A program made the position numbers and the translations under genes. Below the pieces are notes generated by a model that saw only the letters and a list, made by a program, of their open reading frames with translations, was not told the origin of the DNA and made no database searches. Below are positions 22,001 to 33,829 of a DNA stretch of 64,000 bases, in pieces (positions within the stretch are counted from its first letter, which is position 1; the number at the start of each line of letters is the position of its first letter). The DNA comes from Nipponacmea schrenckii (Eukaryota; Mollusca; Gastropoda; Lottiidae), in contig CM060203.1 of assembly GCA_030562195.1 (NCBI GenBank), positions 2,184,208 to 2,248,207 of the forward strand. Direction: 5' to 3'.

Positions 22001-25000
22001 GCGACTGGGTTTTTGTTGATATTTTTTATTCTTCCAATTTCAATACATATTCTGTGTTTCTGCAGTAACGCATCATTCACTATACTTTGAAACCCTGGAG
22101 CGGCATCAATGACGCAAGGTGGACCGTCAAAAGGGGGGGAGCTCAATACATAGACGGATCACAGCATTTCTAAGTGTAACAGCTTTCTCGTCCTCTATTA
22201 AGCAGGCGGTAGTGAATGAAGAAACACATTCCCGTAGTGTTAATATTGTTTGACGCTCCCTACGTAGGACGTCAGCTGCAAAGCGTATTCCAATTACTTC
22301 TGGTGGAATGGAAACTTTGTGAGAGCTGCACACTGGTGACACGAAGAAGACATGCGTTCAAGTCTAGAGCGAAATAGTATCGATGAAACACCTTTTTGAG
22401 TTGATAGGCCGATGGGTGGTTAAGGCGTAAATGTAATGCGGTGATAATACCATCAAGGATTTGTCGAGGAACCACAATACATTCTCTTGGTGGTTGTAAA
22501 GGGTCTGCATACTTAACAACTAGTATACCATCTTTAGAAATAGTGGCGACTGCCAGATATTGTTTAATGTCCTTTATGATGGTGAGCTTCTTTGATGGAC
22601 ATGTCCCTTGAGATAAATGTGCATGCGTGCGCCTGAGATCTTCGCATTCTCCTTGTAGTGACCTCTATGTACTTCTGGTCAGGAAAGGTATCCTCGATTT
22701 TCAGAACGACGGAATCTTCCTGTGTTTCTACGAATGAACATATCTGGCATGTACTATCCTGGCAATCAGGAGCATTTTCCTATACGAAAAATCAGATGGG
22801 AGATTCGATTCACCAGCTAAATGCCCGATGGTTGCTTGAAATTGGTTTACCACAGATAGAAAAGTAGATACATGTACACGTGGACTGGATGAGAATTCAC
22901 CTGGACATAATTTGCGATAAGCTAGGGTACAGGGTTTGCTGTCAGTTAAGATATGGGCTGTGTTACTAGACTGGATTAATTACGGACTAAAATGCTTAAC
23001 TGCCACAGCAATAGATAAGGGTTCTACTTCACATGGTATCCACGATGCTTGGCGAGGCTTTAGCTTAGCAATGAAGAAACCGACAAGTTTTGTTTTACCG
23101 TTGCGGACCAGGTACAATGTTGCATCGATACCCGGTTTCTTCACTGCACCGTCTGTGATATGATCCATAGTTGGTCATCTGGTCGGGGCAAGGTAATTAT
23201 TTTGGTGGTAGATAAGAATTTCTGAGCTGCAATAAATGATGCTGCTGATTCATCAGACCACATAAACTTTTCACCAGACTGCCGTCCAGCAACAATTCCA
23301 TCTAAAGGAGCGATTATGGACGAGCAGTGTGGAAGCACTCTGGATAAAACCTTATATGTATCTATAAAGGATCTCAGTGCAAATACAGGTGATGGTTGAG
23401 GACATGTTGATAATGTAGCAATGCGGCGTGGGCTTGCCTGTATGGTGCCTTCCTGCCACAGCCATCCGAGAATGTTGACACGCGGAGCTATAAATGTTTT
23501 GGTGGTGATAACTTCAAATTGTTAGCTTTCAGTGCTGTTAATACTGAACGCCAGTTTTGTTGCAGTTCAGCTGGTGTAGAACCACCACAAAAGAGATCAT
23601 CAGCTAGTTTGGCTACCGTTCCTTGCTCTATTAAGTCACCCAAAACTCGGCGCATTAGTTCCTCGAGACCTGTTTCGCTGCCCGGCATTCCCATTGCGGA
23701 TCGAGCGTATACATGGTAGAACACAAGGAGGTGGCCATGTTGGAGTAGTGGGGGTATTGTAGAGTCTGGTGTCTTGACGCGGTTCTATGGAAACATTATT
23801 GTCACCCACATAATCAGATGGCATATCCACTTCGAGATATTCACCGGGCCATATTGTCGTTTTCTTATCTGAAACACAATAGGTCTTCGAACTGTATGGG
23901 ACTACATAAAGTAGTAGGAGATAAACTTCACTAAACCATCACTAAAAATTATGCGTTTTAAGGCTGGTCTGATAGTGATGTCATTGTATGAGAGAAAGGG
24001 GATCCCACCAAGAATGTCTACATCTAATTTTTCGACAACTAAACCCTCGAAATATAGGTCTCTTCCATCTCGTTGAACAGTGAATTTGGTTTCTCCAAGA
24101 ATTCTAAGACGGGAAGTACCATCGGCCTGACGAGCAGATTGTGAACTTCGTGACATATGTATGCCAAGTTTCTTTATAGTGGAGGATGATATCATATTAC
24201 CTGTGGCTACAGAGTCGAGTGTAATATGTACGCAGAGATGTTTATAAAATGTGTCCATAAATGGAGATTCCTCAACCTGTACTAGTCTAGCTGACGTTCC
24301 GCCTGTAGGAAGGTGTATATCTGAGTCCTCGCTAGACAACAAGTTATCGGACTTTTCTTCAATAACTACAGGTAAGTCGTTGTCAAGGAGGAGCGAAATT
24401 GACGTACCCTCAGGATGTACTTGCGGTCTTTCTCCGGAAGGAATTTGCACTCGCTGAGAAAATGCTTCGTGGATTCCCTTCCTGAGGCCACGCAAAAAGG
24501 GCATGACTTGGAAGTAGGTTGGGTATTAGTCTTCTTCGAGAAAGTATAAGTTTGACTTCGCATGACTTGCACGTCCTCGGCTGTTCGAATTTCCTCAATT
24601 AAAGAATCGAGAGCCTGTGAGATTTCAGACTAAATAGAAGCCAAAGTTCTTGAGCGCAATTCGGTTCCATAGGGTTGCTTAACTAAACGGGGCAAGTCTT
24701 TGTGTAATAGACGTTACCAGGTAAGAACGATCAAATTTTCAATTGTAGGTGAGCATTCCTCGTCTTCATGAATTGCATCTCCGTGGTGAGTTATACAAGA
24801 ATCTCTCAGGAGAAGATTATCTTCTATGAATGCAGTCAAGCGTTGATAGAGATCTTCCGGTCGCTCTTCGACGCCTAAACTGATATCATCAAAATCCAAG
24901 AAATGGCTTCCGGTTGACTGAAAACCATAGTGAAGACGGATTGACTGCCATATACAGGATAACGATGTAGAGTTCTGTACAATAGATTTTCTTGAAATCA

Positions 25001-26835
25001 CGGGACAATAATTGGCGATTTGACCAAGCATTAACTCTAATGTTTTGACCCCTTGTATTGCAGTCTTTCTTCTGTTTTCTGCTATACGCTTTCCGTCATT
25101 GTTGAATCCTCCATTTGGGGTAGCGCGTGTTCGTTTTAACAATATGACGCCATCTTCCAAATAGGGCGAGAACGATGTATCTGTAGAGAGGGTGTATAGA
25201 AGATTTTGTTTCCATCCTTCAAATGAGTTGATTGTCTCAGTTTTAGACAAAATCCATTGTTTGGCCGCACTGTGTGAGCAATGTTAATCGAGAATTCAGT
25301 TTGCTTACGTGTTATCGGTTTGATAACACCGATACAGGTCAGAGTGTTACGCTATTTATGTCAATTAATGAATGTGCCGCATGCAGCCTCGTGAATGATA
25401 CAAAATCTTATTGCCCATTTTCGTTTAAGCCCCTCAGTTTTTCTGAATTTCTTACTGCCCTTCCTTGTAACAAACCATTTTTATTGATTATTTATTATAA
25501 TTGAAAAACGTCATTGACCCTTACTTTAAGTTCCTCGTGCACCACAACGAAATCCTTCAGAACATTGTCTTTTAAAAATATTTCAGCTGTAGAGTGTCCA
25601 CAAGGCCAGGATATCACTAACTCTGATAACGTAACAGAATCTGGAGTATTTGATGACGTTTTTGAATTCGACTGTTCAGTTGGCTTCAGTAAGAATGGTG
25701 GGACTATGAGGTGTGATGAAAATGGTATTTGGGTTGAACAGCAACCTTGTCAAGGTAAACATTTTACCATTGTGTCTGTGATAGGATGCTAATTTTCAAA
25801 CTAAAAACATGAAACGTTTTTTCTTTTACTAGCCTAGAACTAGGCACATAGATCTTAAAGTTTTAACGAAGTGACCAACAAAGAGCACCCAATTATCATT
25901 GAAAACAAATTCTAAAATCAAGGAGTAAGTCCTAAAAAAAGCTCTGAATGTTTTCGGTATTTTTACTCGGGGGCAATCGTTGTAAGTCGTTAATAGGGAT
26001 GTTGTTTGGAATTGCCTTGGATGCAAGTGAAGCCGATGTTTAAAAATGAAGCAAAAAACTATTTTTCGTTCTCCGACTTCTAGATATTATTCATTAAACG
26101 GTGCGTCTGAATATACAGTGATCGTATTACAAATAACAGATTCTAGATTTTTTGAACCACTGGAACAGGTCCATAGATACATTACCCCCCCCCCTCACCT
26201 CACCTACCAAAAATGGATTGCCCTAATAAAAAAAACTACTAATTACATTACTTCCTTCAAGACCATGCCCCATTGACCCTCCGGATATATTACTTGCCGA
26301 ATCGAAGAATTAAGTTTGACTACGGGCCTGTACAGGCATCACAATCTTCGGATGAAAAATTGACGAAATATTTGAACCTGATATACATACAAACTTATTT
26401 GGAATATTTAAGTTTGAACCAGTTGTTATAATGATCATATTACAGCGAGTAAATAACTGATAAATATATCTTGTTCTAGATAGGTTATATACAAGAAACG
26501 TTTATATTTCATATCGATTAATACTCGTTACTGGTGTGCAGAAAGAGATAAGCAATTGCCAACAAGTCTGTTCTGATGATCCTAATTGTGGCTATTACTT
26601 TTTCGATGATCCTGTGTGTTTTTATTATCCAAAACCAATCATTTTTACTAATATTCATACCTCCCAGATTATAAATCTTTCCGAATGCAAACAAAAATGT
26701 AAAGATGAAGCAAGATGTATAACAATATCCCACATAGACGATAAATGCTCTTTATTCAGTGCCAACTTCGCCATGATTCAATTCCCGCTTTTAACTATAA
26801 ACGGGGGATTCATTGCAGAAAAATCAGAATTTTAA
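16098..26835 (+). CDS. copy B: secreted CCP-CCP-PAN/apple protein, intact frames but altered last acceptor
   Basis: The exons are 16098-16212 (signal peptide), 18757-18909 (CCP1, 153 bp), 25587-25754 (CCP2, 168 bp) and about 26513-26835 (PAN/apple). The first three join in phase with canonical borders. CCP1 and CCP2 each show four cysteines and the Trp before the last Cys. The PAN exon repeats the [12 protein letters not shown] motif. Where copy A has the acceptor TTTCAG, copy B reads TTTCAT (26507-26512), so the original acceptor is destroyed. An in-frame AG near 26545 (GCAGAAAG) could rescue splicing with loss of some residues. The intron between the CCP exons has grown from about 540 bp in copy A to 6.7 kb by transposon insertion. 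The product is probably an extracellular binding protein; the ligand is unknown. Whether it is still expressed is uncertain. Confidence 0.65.
16278..17320. mobile_element. Pearl-like tandem-repeat element (filled site)
   Basis: The core is about six imperfect repeats of roughly 150 bp, each with AAGTCAAGGGCAATAACTC and CTCATCAATATAAATGATCAC phrases. An (ACGG)n tract follows at about 17253, and the end is ATGTGGGCGTATA. The left end carries ATACGCCCAC. Copy A lacks the insert and reads straight through a run of A/T at 8671-8676, so the limits can be placed within a few bases. Only 0-2 bases are duplicated. This layout resembles the Pearl/CvA elements described in bivalves. No ORF. Confidence 0.72.
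19156..20561. mobile_element. 1,406-bp TTAA-target element with short TIRs
   Basis: The ends AGGGATAATAAGCTTT and, reversed, AGGAATAATAAGCTTT form 16-bp TIRs with one mismatch. TTAA flanks both ends (19152-19155, 20562-20565). The matching place in copy A (6778-6781) has a single TTAA. A second, 23-bp perfect inverted repeat lies inside (19519-19541 and 20357-20379) and includes the palindrome TGACGTCA. TTAA choice is typical of piggyBac-type transposases, but no transposase is encoded. A 68-codon plus-strand frame (19677-19883) has no family that I recognise. Confidence 0.82.
20616..20906. mobile_element. 291-bp piggyBac-like MITE
   Basis: It starts CCCTTT and ends AAAGGG, with TTAA directly outside both ends (20612-20615, 20907-20910). 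A further CACT/AGTG match occurs 13-16 bases in. TTAA plus CCCTTT ends are the piggyBac signature. It has no coding capacity. Confidence 0.6.
21550..22475 (-). pseudogene. integrase fragment of the LTR element
   Basis: Three overlapping frames (22475-22272, 22342-22127, 22146-21550) together give an [20 protein letters not shown] zinc-binding end, [19 protein letters not shown] and [14 protein letters not shown] (core domain with the C-terminal Glu). A C-terminal [17 protein letters not shown] domain follows. Two frameshifts make it non-functional. Confidence 0.7.
22980..23338 (-). pseudogene. RNase H fragment of the LTR element
   Basis: Frames at 23338-23141 and 23168-22980 give [16 protein letters not shown], then TDGAV and [13 protein letters not shown], followed by [20 protein letters not shown]. 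This order is that of the RNase H domain following RT in this group. One frame change separates the two parts. Confidence 0.6.
23488..23880 (-). pseudogene. reverse transcriptase fragment, N-terminal half deleted
   Basis: The pre-RT segment ([20 protein letters not shown], about 23830-23770) is followed within about 60 bp by [13 protein letters not shown] and [11 protein letters not shown]. The fingers and the first catalytic Asp region should lie between them, so several hundred bases are missing. Confidence 0.65.
23902..24572 (-). pseudogene. zinc knuckle and aspartic protease fragment of the LTR element
   Basis: A CPFC-x8-H-x4-C knuckle (about 24510-24450) lies just upstream in another frame. 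The protease follows with [10 protein letters not shown], a region of SARQADG, and ILGGIPFL near its end. The active-site triplet is normally D-(S/T)-G; here it reads D-S-V, which should inactivate the enzyme. Confidence 0.65.
24714..25263 (-). pseudogene. gag fragment of the LTR element
   Basis: The frame runs through [14 protein letters not shown], then [19 protein letters not shown] and ENLIVLTW. These phrases are typical of capsid domains in this retrotransposon group. No proper ATG is seen at the N terminus, and a stop lies just upstream of the readable start, so the 5' end is lost. Confidence 0.65.
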
Positions 26836-27293
26836 TAGCCTATATTGTCATCAAAATGAAATCACAAGGACCAAACAATTTTGATTAAAATTAGAAATCT
26901 AACCATGTGTGATTTTTTTTTTTACAATTAGAGGTATGAGATGCTGTTTGTATGAGTTATCTGTTTTTTAAACTTATAAATAACAGATGTTTTATCTCTC
27001 GGGATTGGCGGCTACTGTCTGGTCAGAGAAGTATAAAGTTCTAAGTGACAGCCCAAGAAAACGTAAATATGAGTAGGCCTATATTATATTGCTATAAGAG
27101 TTAGAACCTCGATTCACAGATATAGATACAGATATATTTGGGTATTTGGGACCGAGTAATACATATTCATGACCAGCAGTTAGAAACGGAGAGCATAAAT
27201 ACAATAGAATACAAGGGAATAGGTTATGGTTGTTTAATATAACAACTGAGTTTCAATTTATGAAATGAAATAAAATGCTTTATAATTCTCATG
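26836..27293. other. downstream of copy B, nothing recognised
   Basis: AT-rich sequence without a supportable ORF. Homology with the left arm appears to end shortly after the stop codon. Confidence 0.4.
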
Positions 27294-27752
27294 AGGACTC
27301 AGTCCACCAATTCATTTGCCATCTGTTTCAATGTTAAATCACGAAATTCAGCCTTCCATAACTTTTTTCAGAAATCTCGTTGAAAGCTTTCCTGTATGTC
27401 ACATGCAAGCCTGGCCAATACTTTGTTTCTGTACAAAATTTCAATATAGCATGACCATGAAAATTTTGAACTAAACAAAATGAAAGTAAACCACTACATT
27501 TTATCAACACCCGCTTGACAGTAACTGAACACAAAACCAGTATTTTTAGAGATAACCTTCCACCAATTAAATTTCTTATTATCTCAGAAATCCTGAAAGA
27601 AAATGCAAATTCAGACATCAAATTTCAAATCTAGACAGAAAATAGTCCCAAAATGGGCATGCAAAAACCCCCAAAGGAAGGGAGAAAGAGGATTTCTAAA
27701 AACAGAACGGACTAAATTCATTAGCATAAAATGTTTTTGTGGTCTGAGTCCT
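27294..27752. mobile_element. 459-bp MITE with AGGACTCAG ends
   Basis: The left end is AGGACTCAGTCCACC. The right end, reversed, is AGGACTCAGACCAC. ATG stands outside both ends and may be a 3-bp target duplication. A second, more diverged copy lies in the opposite orientation at about 49055-49505, with clear similarity along the whole length. The frame across part of it (27334-27621) is not a known protein. Confidence 0.65.
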
Positions 27753-28320
27753 ATGATGACGACAAGTATATTTTTTTATTGTTATCTCCCTTGTGTTTTT
27801 TTAATGTATATATTTATGATGGGGGTGGGGTAACAACAATGCCGATAATGCTGACTTAATTCAAATATTAGATCCTCGTACATTCTAATAACATAAATAA
27901 CAAGCTACAAATCAAATGGTTACCTCGAGCCAGTCTCGGTAGTGCGAATATGGATGCCATGGCACGCCTCCATATAAAGATTTACATGATGATCAGCAGG
28001 TGATTTAGGCATCTCACTCTATCGACCGTATACTATTAATAATTTTTTACCCCTGCTCATTGTGTGAACTTTTTTTTGGTCATGCAAGAGGTGAGGTTAG
28101 GTGGCTTGGGAGAGTCATATCTGTCCAAATATCCATTAGAGGTTCTTATATATATTATGGTGCTGTAATACATGACGTGAACTTGTGGCTTTGTGCAGTT
28201 GATCTTTAGGATATCTCCTTTAACTAACTAAATTATTTGAGATGCCCTATATTCATTTAAATATCAATTGTTTAAGCTAGATATGAAATTCGCATGTCAA
28301 ACATCAAACAGAAGAGTTTT
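27753..28320. other. intergenic, nothing recognised
   Basis: No gene or repeat array could be supported here. Confidence 0.4.
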
Positions 28321-28863
28321 TATACGCCCACATGAAATGGGGGGCGTATATTGTCGTCACCCACGTCCGTCTGTCCGTCCGTCCACAATTGCTCGTAAAC
28401 ACTCTACAAGGTGTAATTCTTGACGGATTTAGCTGACACTTGATATGAGTGTTTATGATCACGCAAGGATGAACCCTATTGAAAATCAGCGAAATCGGAA
28501 AAATATTTCGTGTCAGTTATTGCCCTTGTTTTTGAAAACGCTTTGAACTTTTGGCTTGTGAACACACGTTCATTTTTGACAAAACTCGCTAAAATTGTTT
28601 GATATCACCCAAGGAAGATCCCTATTAAAATATCAAAATATTATTAAGGGTGAACCCTATTGCAAATAAAAAAATACCGAAAAATATTTAATGAGCTGTT
28701 AATTGGTACTATTCCTGACATTTTTTAATGAAACTAGAGACCTTAGAAAAGGTATATCGCGGAAGGTTGTATATTTCAGTCCACCAATTGTTACCTTACT
28801 GAAAATTTTTTATTCAAAATCAATGCTGCCAGTGGGCGTATATTACCTTGCCTGGCAAGCTAT
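28321..28863. mobile_element. Pearl-like element, short copy
   Basis: It starts TATACGCCCACATG, followed by a GTCCGTCC tract and diverged core repeats. It ends AGTGGGCGTATATTACCTTG with the palindrome CTTGCCTGGCAAG before CTAT. The same right end occurs, inverted, at 63074. The core is shorter than in the other copies. Confidence 0.65.
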
Positions 28864-29144
28864 CTTTATTGAAGTTGTTGACGCATACTGGATTGTCAAT
28901 GGCAATTTTACCTGATGAAACCTGGGCCAGAATGACGTTTATTTCCTTTTGCCTGGAGTCCTGACTTCCGAGGACGCAAATAATTATAGAGGATAATTAG
29001 AAACAGCTACAAATTACTGATTAGTAGCCGTCATATGTTTCGACCTCCCACGACGTCAGTAATAATCAATAACATTTCAATCAACTAATTAAACAGATTA
29101 CTTTCATAATCCGAGTCATCGTACACTGATTGGACAAACCTGCT

Positions 29145-29800
29145 TCAAAGTTCAAGTTCAAGTTCAAGTTCAAATTCTTTATTAACATTGAGGCAAAAAC
29201 TCATCGGTGGATAAATATAACAATATTCGTATAATAAATACACGTATATACAGTATATACCTATCAGTTTGCTTGCTTCGGAGAATGGTATCAATCTAAA
29301 TGAATAATGTTAATTTAAAATAATAATAACAGTATGTATATGAGATGAAACTAAATATGCAACTTTCTTCTTTTTTCGGCACAATATAAAAACTTCCCTA
29401 AATTACGTAATTCTGTAACATTGTCTGTACTTAATAACTGAAAAAACTTAAAAATATTTGGGTTAATTCTATAATATGTTTTAATATATTTTAGGCGTAT
29501 ATGATTTAAAAATGGACAAATTAATATATAATGAAACTCATCCTCAATTTCATGAGTTTGACAAAAAGAACGAAATCTCTCATAACAATACCGTCCTGTT
29601 TCTATAAATAATTTAGGTGATGATAGACGTAGTTTACTTAAACAAATCATGAATCTTGATTCAATGGGCTTTAAAAGATAATTCTGCTGTGTAAAATTAG
29701 AAATAAATTGTTGGTAATATATACCGTTAGGAGAGATTTGATTAAATAACGAAAGGAAATCTTTTAAGATGCATCAGCACCAAAACATACCATATAGCAC
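29145..29800 (-). mobile_element. 5'-truncated LINE, C-terminal end and 3' tail
   Basis: The minus-strand frame 29650-29351 has SPKLFIETGRY, then ERFRSFCQTHEIEDEFHYIL with CPF. This is the Cys/His tail that closes the reverse transcriptase ORF in a group of animal LINEs. About 170 bp beyond the stop are AATAAAG and a (TTGAAC)n tail (about 29147-29172), the usual short-repeat 3' end. The catalytic domain is absent. Confidence 0.72.
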
Positions 29801-29902
29801 CATTCCAAGATAAAATATAGGAAATTTTTCAGATAGAAATACATAAAAAGCATCAAATAATATCAATGAAAGACATGACAAAAGAAATTAAAAATAGCTC
29901 AT

Positions 29903-32300
29903 CCCACACAATCTCACCCCACACCTAACTGATCGCACACCTAACACATCTGGCTGATCTTAAACATAGTTAATCTCACACCTCACTGATCGCACACCAA
30001 ACACACCTAGCTGATCTTACTTCTAACTGATCCAAAACTAGGTTTAGGATCAGCCAGATGTGTAAGGTATTAAATCAGCTAGTTATGAGATTGACTAGGC
30101 TTAGGATCAACTCCTAGCTGGTCCAACTCCTAATTGATCCAACTCCTAGCTGATCTACAACTAACTGATCTCACAACTAGCTGATCTCACTGCTAGCTGA
30201 TTCACAACTAGCTGATTTGCCTCTTAGCTGATGTCACAACTAGCTGATCCCACTTCTAACTGATCCAACGCCTAGCTAATCCACAACTAGCTGATCTCAC
30301 TTATAACTCATCTCACAACTAGCTGATCTCACTCCAAGCTGATCCACAGGTAGCTGATTTGCCTCCTAGCTGATCTCACTCCTAAATGATCTCACTTCAA
30401 AGTGATCTCACTACTCGCTGATCTCACAACTAGCTGATCAAAAACAAGCTTATCCCACTCCTAGCTGATCCCACTCCTAGCTGATCTCAATCCTAACTGA
30501 TCTCCCTCCTAGCTGATCTCACTCCTAACTGATCTCCCTCCTAGTTGATCTCACAACTAGCTGATCCCACTCCTAACTGATCTCACAACTAGCTGATCTC
30601 ACTTCTAACTGATCCAACAACTAGCTTATCCCACTCCTAACTGATCCACCCTAACACTCCTAGCTGATCTCACACCTAGTTTATCTCACTACTAACTGAT
30701 CCAACAAGTAGCTTATCCCACTCCAAGCTGATCACACTCCTAGCTGATCTCACTCCTAACTGATCTCACTCTTAACTGATCTCACTCATGGCTTATACAA
30801 CAACTAGCTTATTTCACTCCCAGCTGATCTCACTCATAACTGATCCAACAAATAGCTTATCCCACTCCTAACTGATCCACTCCTAGCTTATCTCATCCTA
30901 GCTGATCTCACTCTATAACTGATCCAACAACTAGCTTATCCCACTCCTAACTGATCTCACTCCTAGCTTATCTCACTTCCTAGCTGATCTGACTCCTAAG
31001 CTGATCTCACTAACCTAGCTGATCCAAAACTAGCTTATCCCACTCCTAACTGATCTCACTCTTAGCTTATCACACTCCTAGCAGATCGCACACTTAACAG
31101 ATCTGGCTGATACTAAACCTAGTTAATCTCACACTAGCTGATCTCACACCTATACACACTAGCTGATCTACTTCTTACTGATCTCACAACTAGCTGATGC
31201 TACTCCTAACACATCTAACTGATCTCAAACTAGCTGATCTCACTCTACTGATTCACAACTAGCTGATTCCTCTAACTGATTCAACCTAGCTGATCTCACT
31301 TCTAACTGATCCAACCTAGCTCCTAGCTGATCTCACTTATAACTGATCTCACAACTAGCTGATCTCACTCCAAGCTGATCTACAACTAGCTGATTTGCCT
31401 CCTAGCTGATCTCACTTCTAAATGAACTCACTTCTAAGTGATCTCACTACTAGCTGATCTCACAACTAGCTGATCAAAAACAAGCTGATCCCAATCCTAG
31501 CTGATCTCACTCCAAGCTGATCTACAACTAGCTGATTTGCCTCCTAGCTGATCTCACTACTAGCTGATCTCACTTCTAACTGATCTCCTCGTAACTGATC
31601 TCACTTCCTACTGATCTCACAACTAGCTGATCTCACTCCTAGCTTATCCCACTCCTAACTGATCTCACAACTAGCTGATCTCACTTCTAACTGATCCAAC
31701 AACTAGCTTATCCCACTCCTAACTGATCTCACTCCTAGCTTATCTCACTCCTAGCTGATCTCACACCTACTTTATCTCACTACTAACTGATCCAACAAGT
31801 AGCTTATCCCACTCCAAGCTGATCACACTCCTAGCTGATCTCACTCCTAACTGATCTGACTCTTAACTGATCTCACTCATGGCTTATACAACAACTAGCT
31901 TATCTCACTCCTAGCTGATCTCACTCATAACTGATCCAACAAATAGCTTATCCCACTCCTAACTGATCTCACTCCTAACTTATCTCATTCCTAGCTGATC
32001 TTACTCCTAGCTTATCTCACTCCTAGCTGATCCAAAACTAGTTTATCCTACTCCTTACCGATCTCACTCTAAGCTTATCACACTCCTAGCTGATCGAACT
32101 CCTAGCTTATCTCACTCCTAGCTGATCCAAAACTAGTTTATCCCACTCCTAACTGATTTCACTCCTAGCTGATCCCACTCCTAGCTGATCTCACTTCTAA
32201 CTTATCTCACTCCTAGCTGATCTCACCCTTAACCGATCTCACTTCTAGCTGATCCAACAACTAGCTGATCCAAACAACTAGCTGACTTGCCTCCTTACTG
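29903..32300. repeat. satellite array, 16-bp unit (about 2.4 kb)
   Basis: The unit is close to AGCTGATCTCACTCCT, with frequent CACAACT and CAACAACT variants. It diverges more between units than the other arrays do. Units around 31100-31330 are short by single bases. No ORF. Confidence 0.9.
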
Positions 32301-33829
32301 TTACCTAGAGTAACCTGCTAATCTCTGATCCACACTTTTGTTGATCTGACAACACTAGTGTTGCGTTTCGGACTATCACTGTTATTATAATATTAATAAC
32401 TACAGTTCTTCAGGTCTAACCAGCTATTTCTACAATAATTCTTAACAAATATTTATATATGATATTCCATTTGAACTTAAGTGAATATTTATATACAATT
32501 ATGAACTTGTTACAATGATGTGTATATTGTATGAGGTGGATTGGAAATATGATTAATGATTTTGGGTTTTGATGTTAACCTACGGATTAAAGCGAATAAT
32601 ATTACTAGCTTGATGTTTTGATTTCAAAATACTGTTTTTGAAATTAATTTATAATGAAGTGAAGGTTTCTGCGACATATTATTCTGAAATAATACTTAAA
32701 AAACCATAGACTGAAATCCAGGAAATATTTGAATACTAATCAAACGAGGTAAGTGATAAAGTACGAAAACTGTCTTTTAAGCCAGTGAATGGACAGTGTC
32801 ATGCCCCTATCATTGTTTATTCTCTGACTTGATAGAATTTATCTTACCAAACTAATAGACCGACTATGGTGTATTAAATGTGAACAGAACAACTCTCTAA
32901 ATGATCTTACTTACTTAGTCCTCTTCGTCCCTTCTGGAACATAGGGCCTAAATGATCAAGAGGTACGTTCAAATGTTTAAATTAAGGCAATAGAGGCGAT
33001 ATTCTTGTAGTGAAAACTATATCGAATGATATATAATATGGATTATGTAAATCACGACTTTGTACTTCCAGTAGGGTTATCTCTACATATTTTTTTTCAT
33101 TGGATGTTGAATGTAGTTAACAAACTTGCATGTGTATGTATAATTGTAGGTATTCATTCCCCTTTGTGTACTAGAACATGATCATTTGAACTGCATACTG
33201 GTTCCAGGTCTCATTCTCACCAATTGCTATTTTCAACGATCAGGAAATTAAAAGAGAGATTTGGTTTAAGATTTCTATCATATAGAAAAACTGACTACAG
33301 GGGAAATTTGGGATTAGTCTAGAAAAAATAGTGTTTCACTTCAAGTTTGTCATCAACACCTAAAACAAATCCTGTTTATAAGAACTGTTATAGTAATGAA
33401 TATTTAATTGAATCTTTAAGTTTGAAAGCATCTGGGCTCAAACATATTATATTTATTGAACTGTTAAAATGTTTTTTTGTTTTTTTTTGCAAAACCAAAA
33501 TGTGTTAATCTATATCCTCTCCTACCACAATAAGACGAACATTTCAATTTCAAGTTTGATAATTTAACATACTGTATAAAATAAACACACTTCCCTACCA
33601 AACCAAACTTGCATCTTAAACAAAATTTTTTCAATTGCTTGGCATTTTTATTACATTAAAAACAATTTCATGGCTGTTTAGGTCTTGCTATTTAATTCCA
33701 TACAAAAATAGGGTCCAAAATGCGATCCGTAAACATTGTGGTCGGAGAGTAAGCTTATGTCATACTTGAATTAAAAAAAAATGTTCAAAACCAAAAAGTA
33801 ATGGACACTTTTTTGAAAATTTAGTGAAG
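32301..33829. other. unique AT-rich spacer between two arrays
   Basis: About 1.5 kb without a supportable ORF, RNA gene or repeat. Confidence 0.45.

Larger units (their letters stand above)
20911..25387 (-). mobile_element. decayed LTR retrotransposon (gag-PR-RT-RH-IN), intron of copy B
   Basis: All standard domains occur in order on the minus strand: gag at about 25263, CCHC-like knuckle, protease, RT, RNase H, integrase to 21550. The block replaces the intron sequence found at the same place in copy A. Integrase-last order fits Ty3/Gypsy. Similar proteins in cnidarians and molluscs use an unusual (L/I)ADD in place of YxDD in RT. Frames are broken many times, the N-terminal half of RT is missing, and fewer than 130 bp separate the gag start from host sequence, so the 5' LTR is gone. 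The 20911-21549 segment would be the 3' UTR/LTR, but its borders are not resolvable. Confidence 0.75.

Noticed and set aside
21566..24457. Several plus-strand ORFs of 65-76 codons
   Set aside because: They are antisense shadows of the minus-strand LTR retrotransposon domains.
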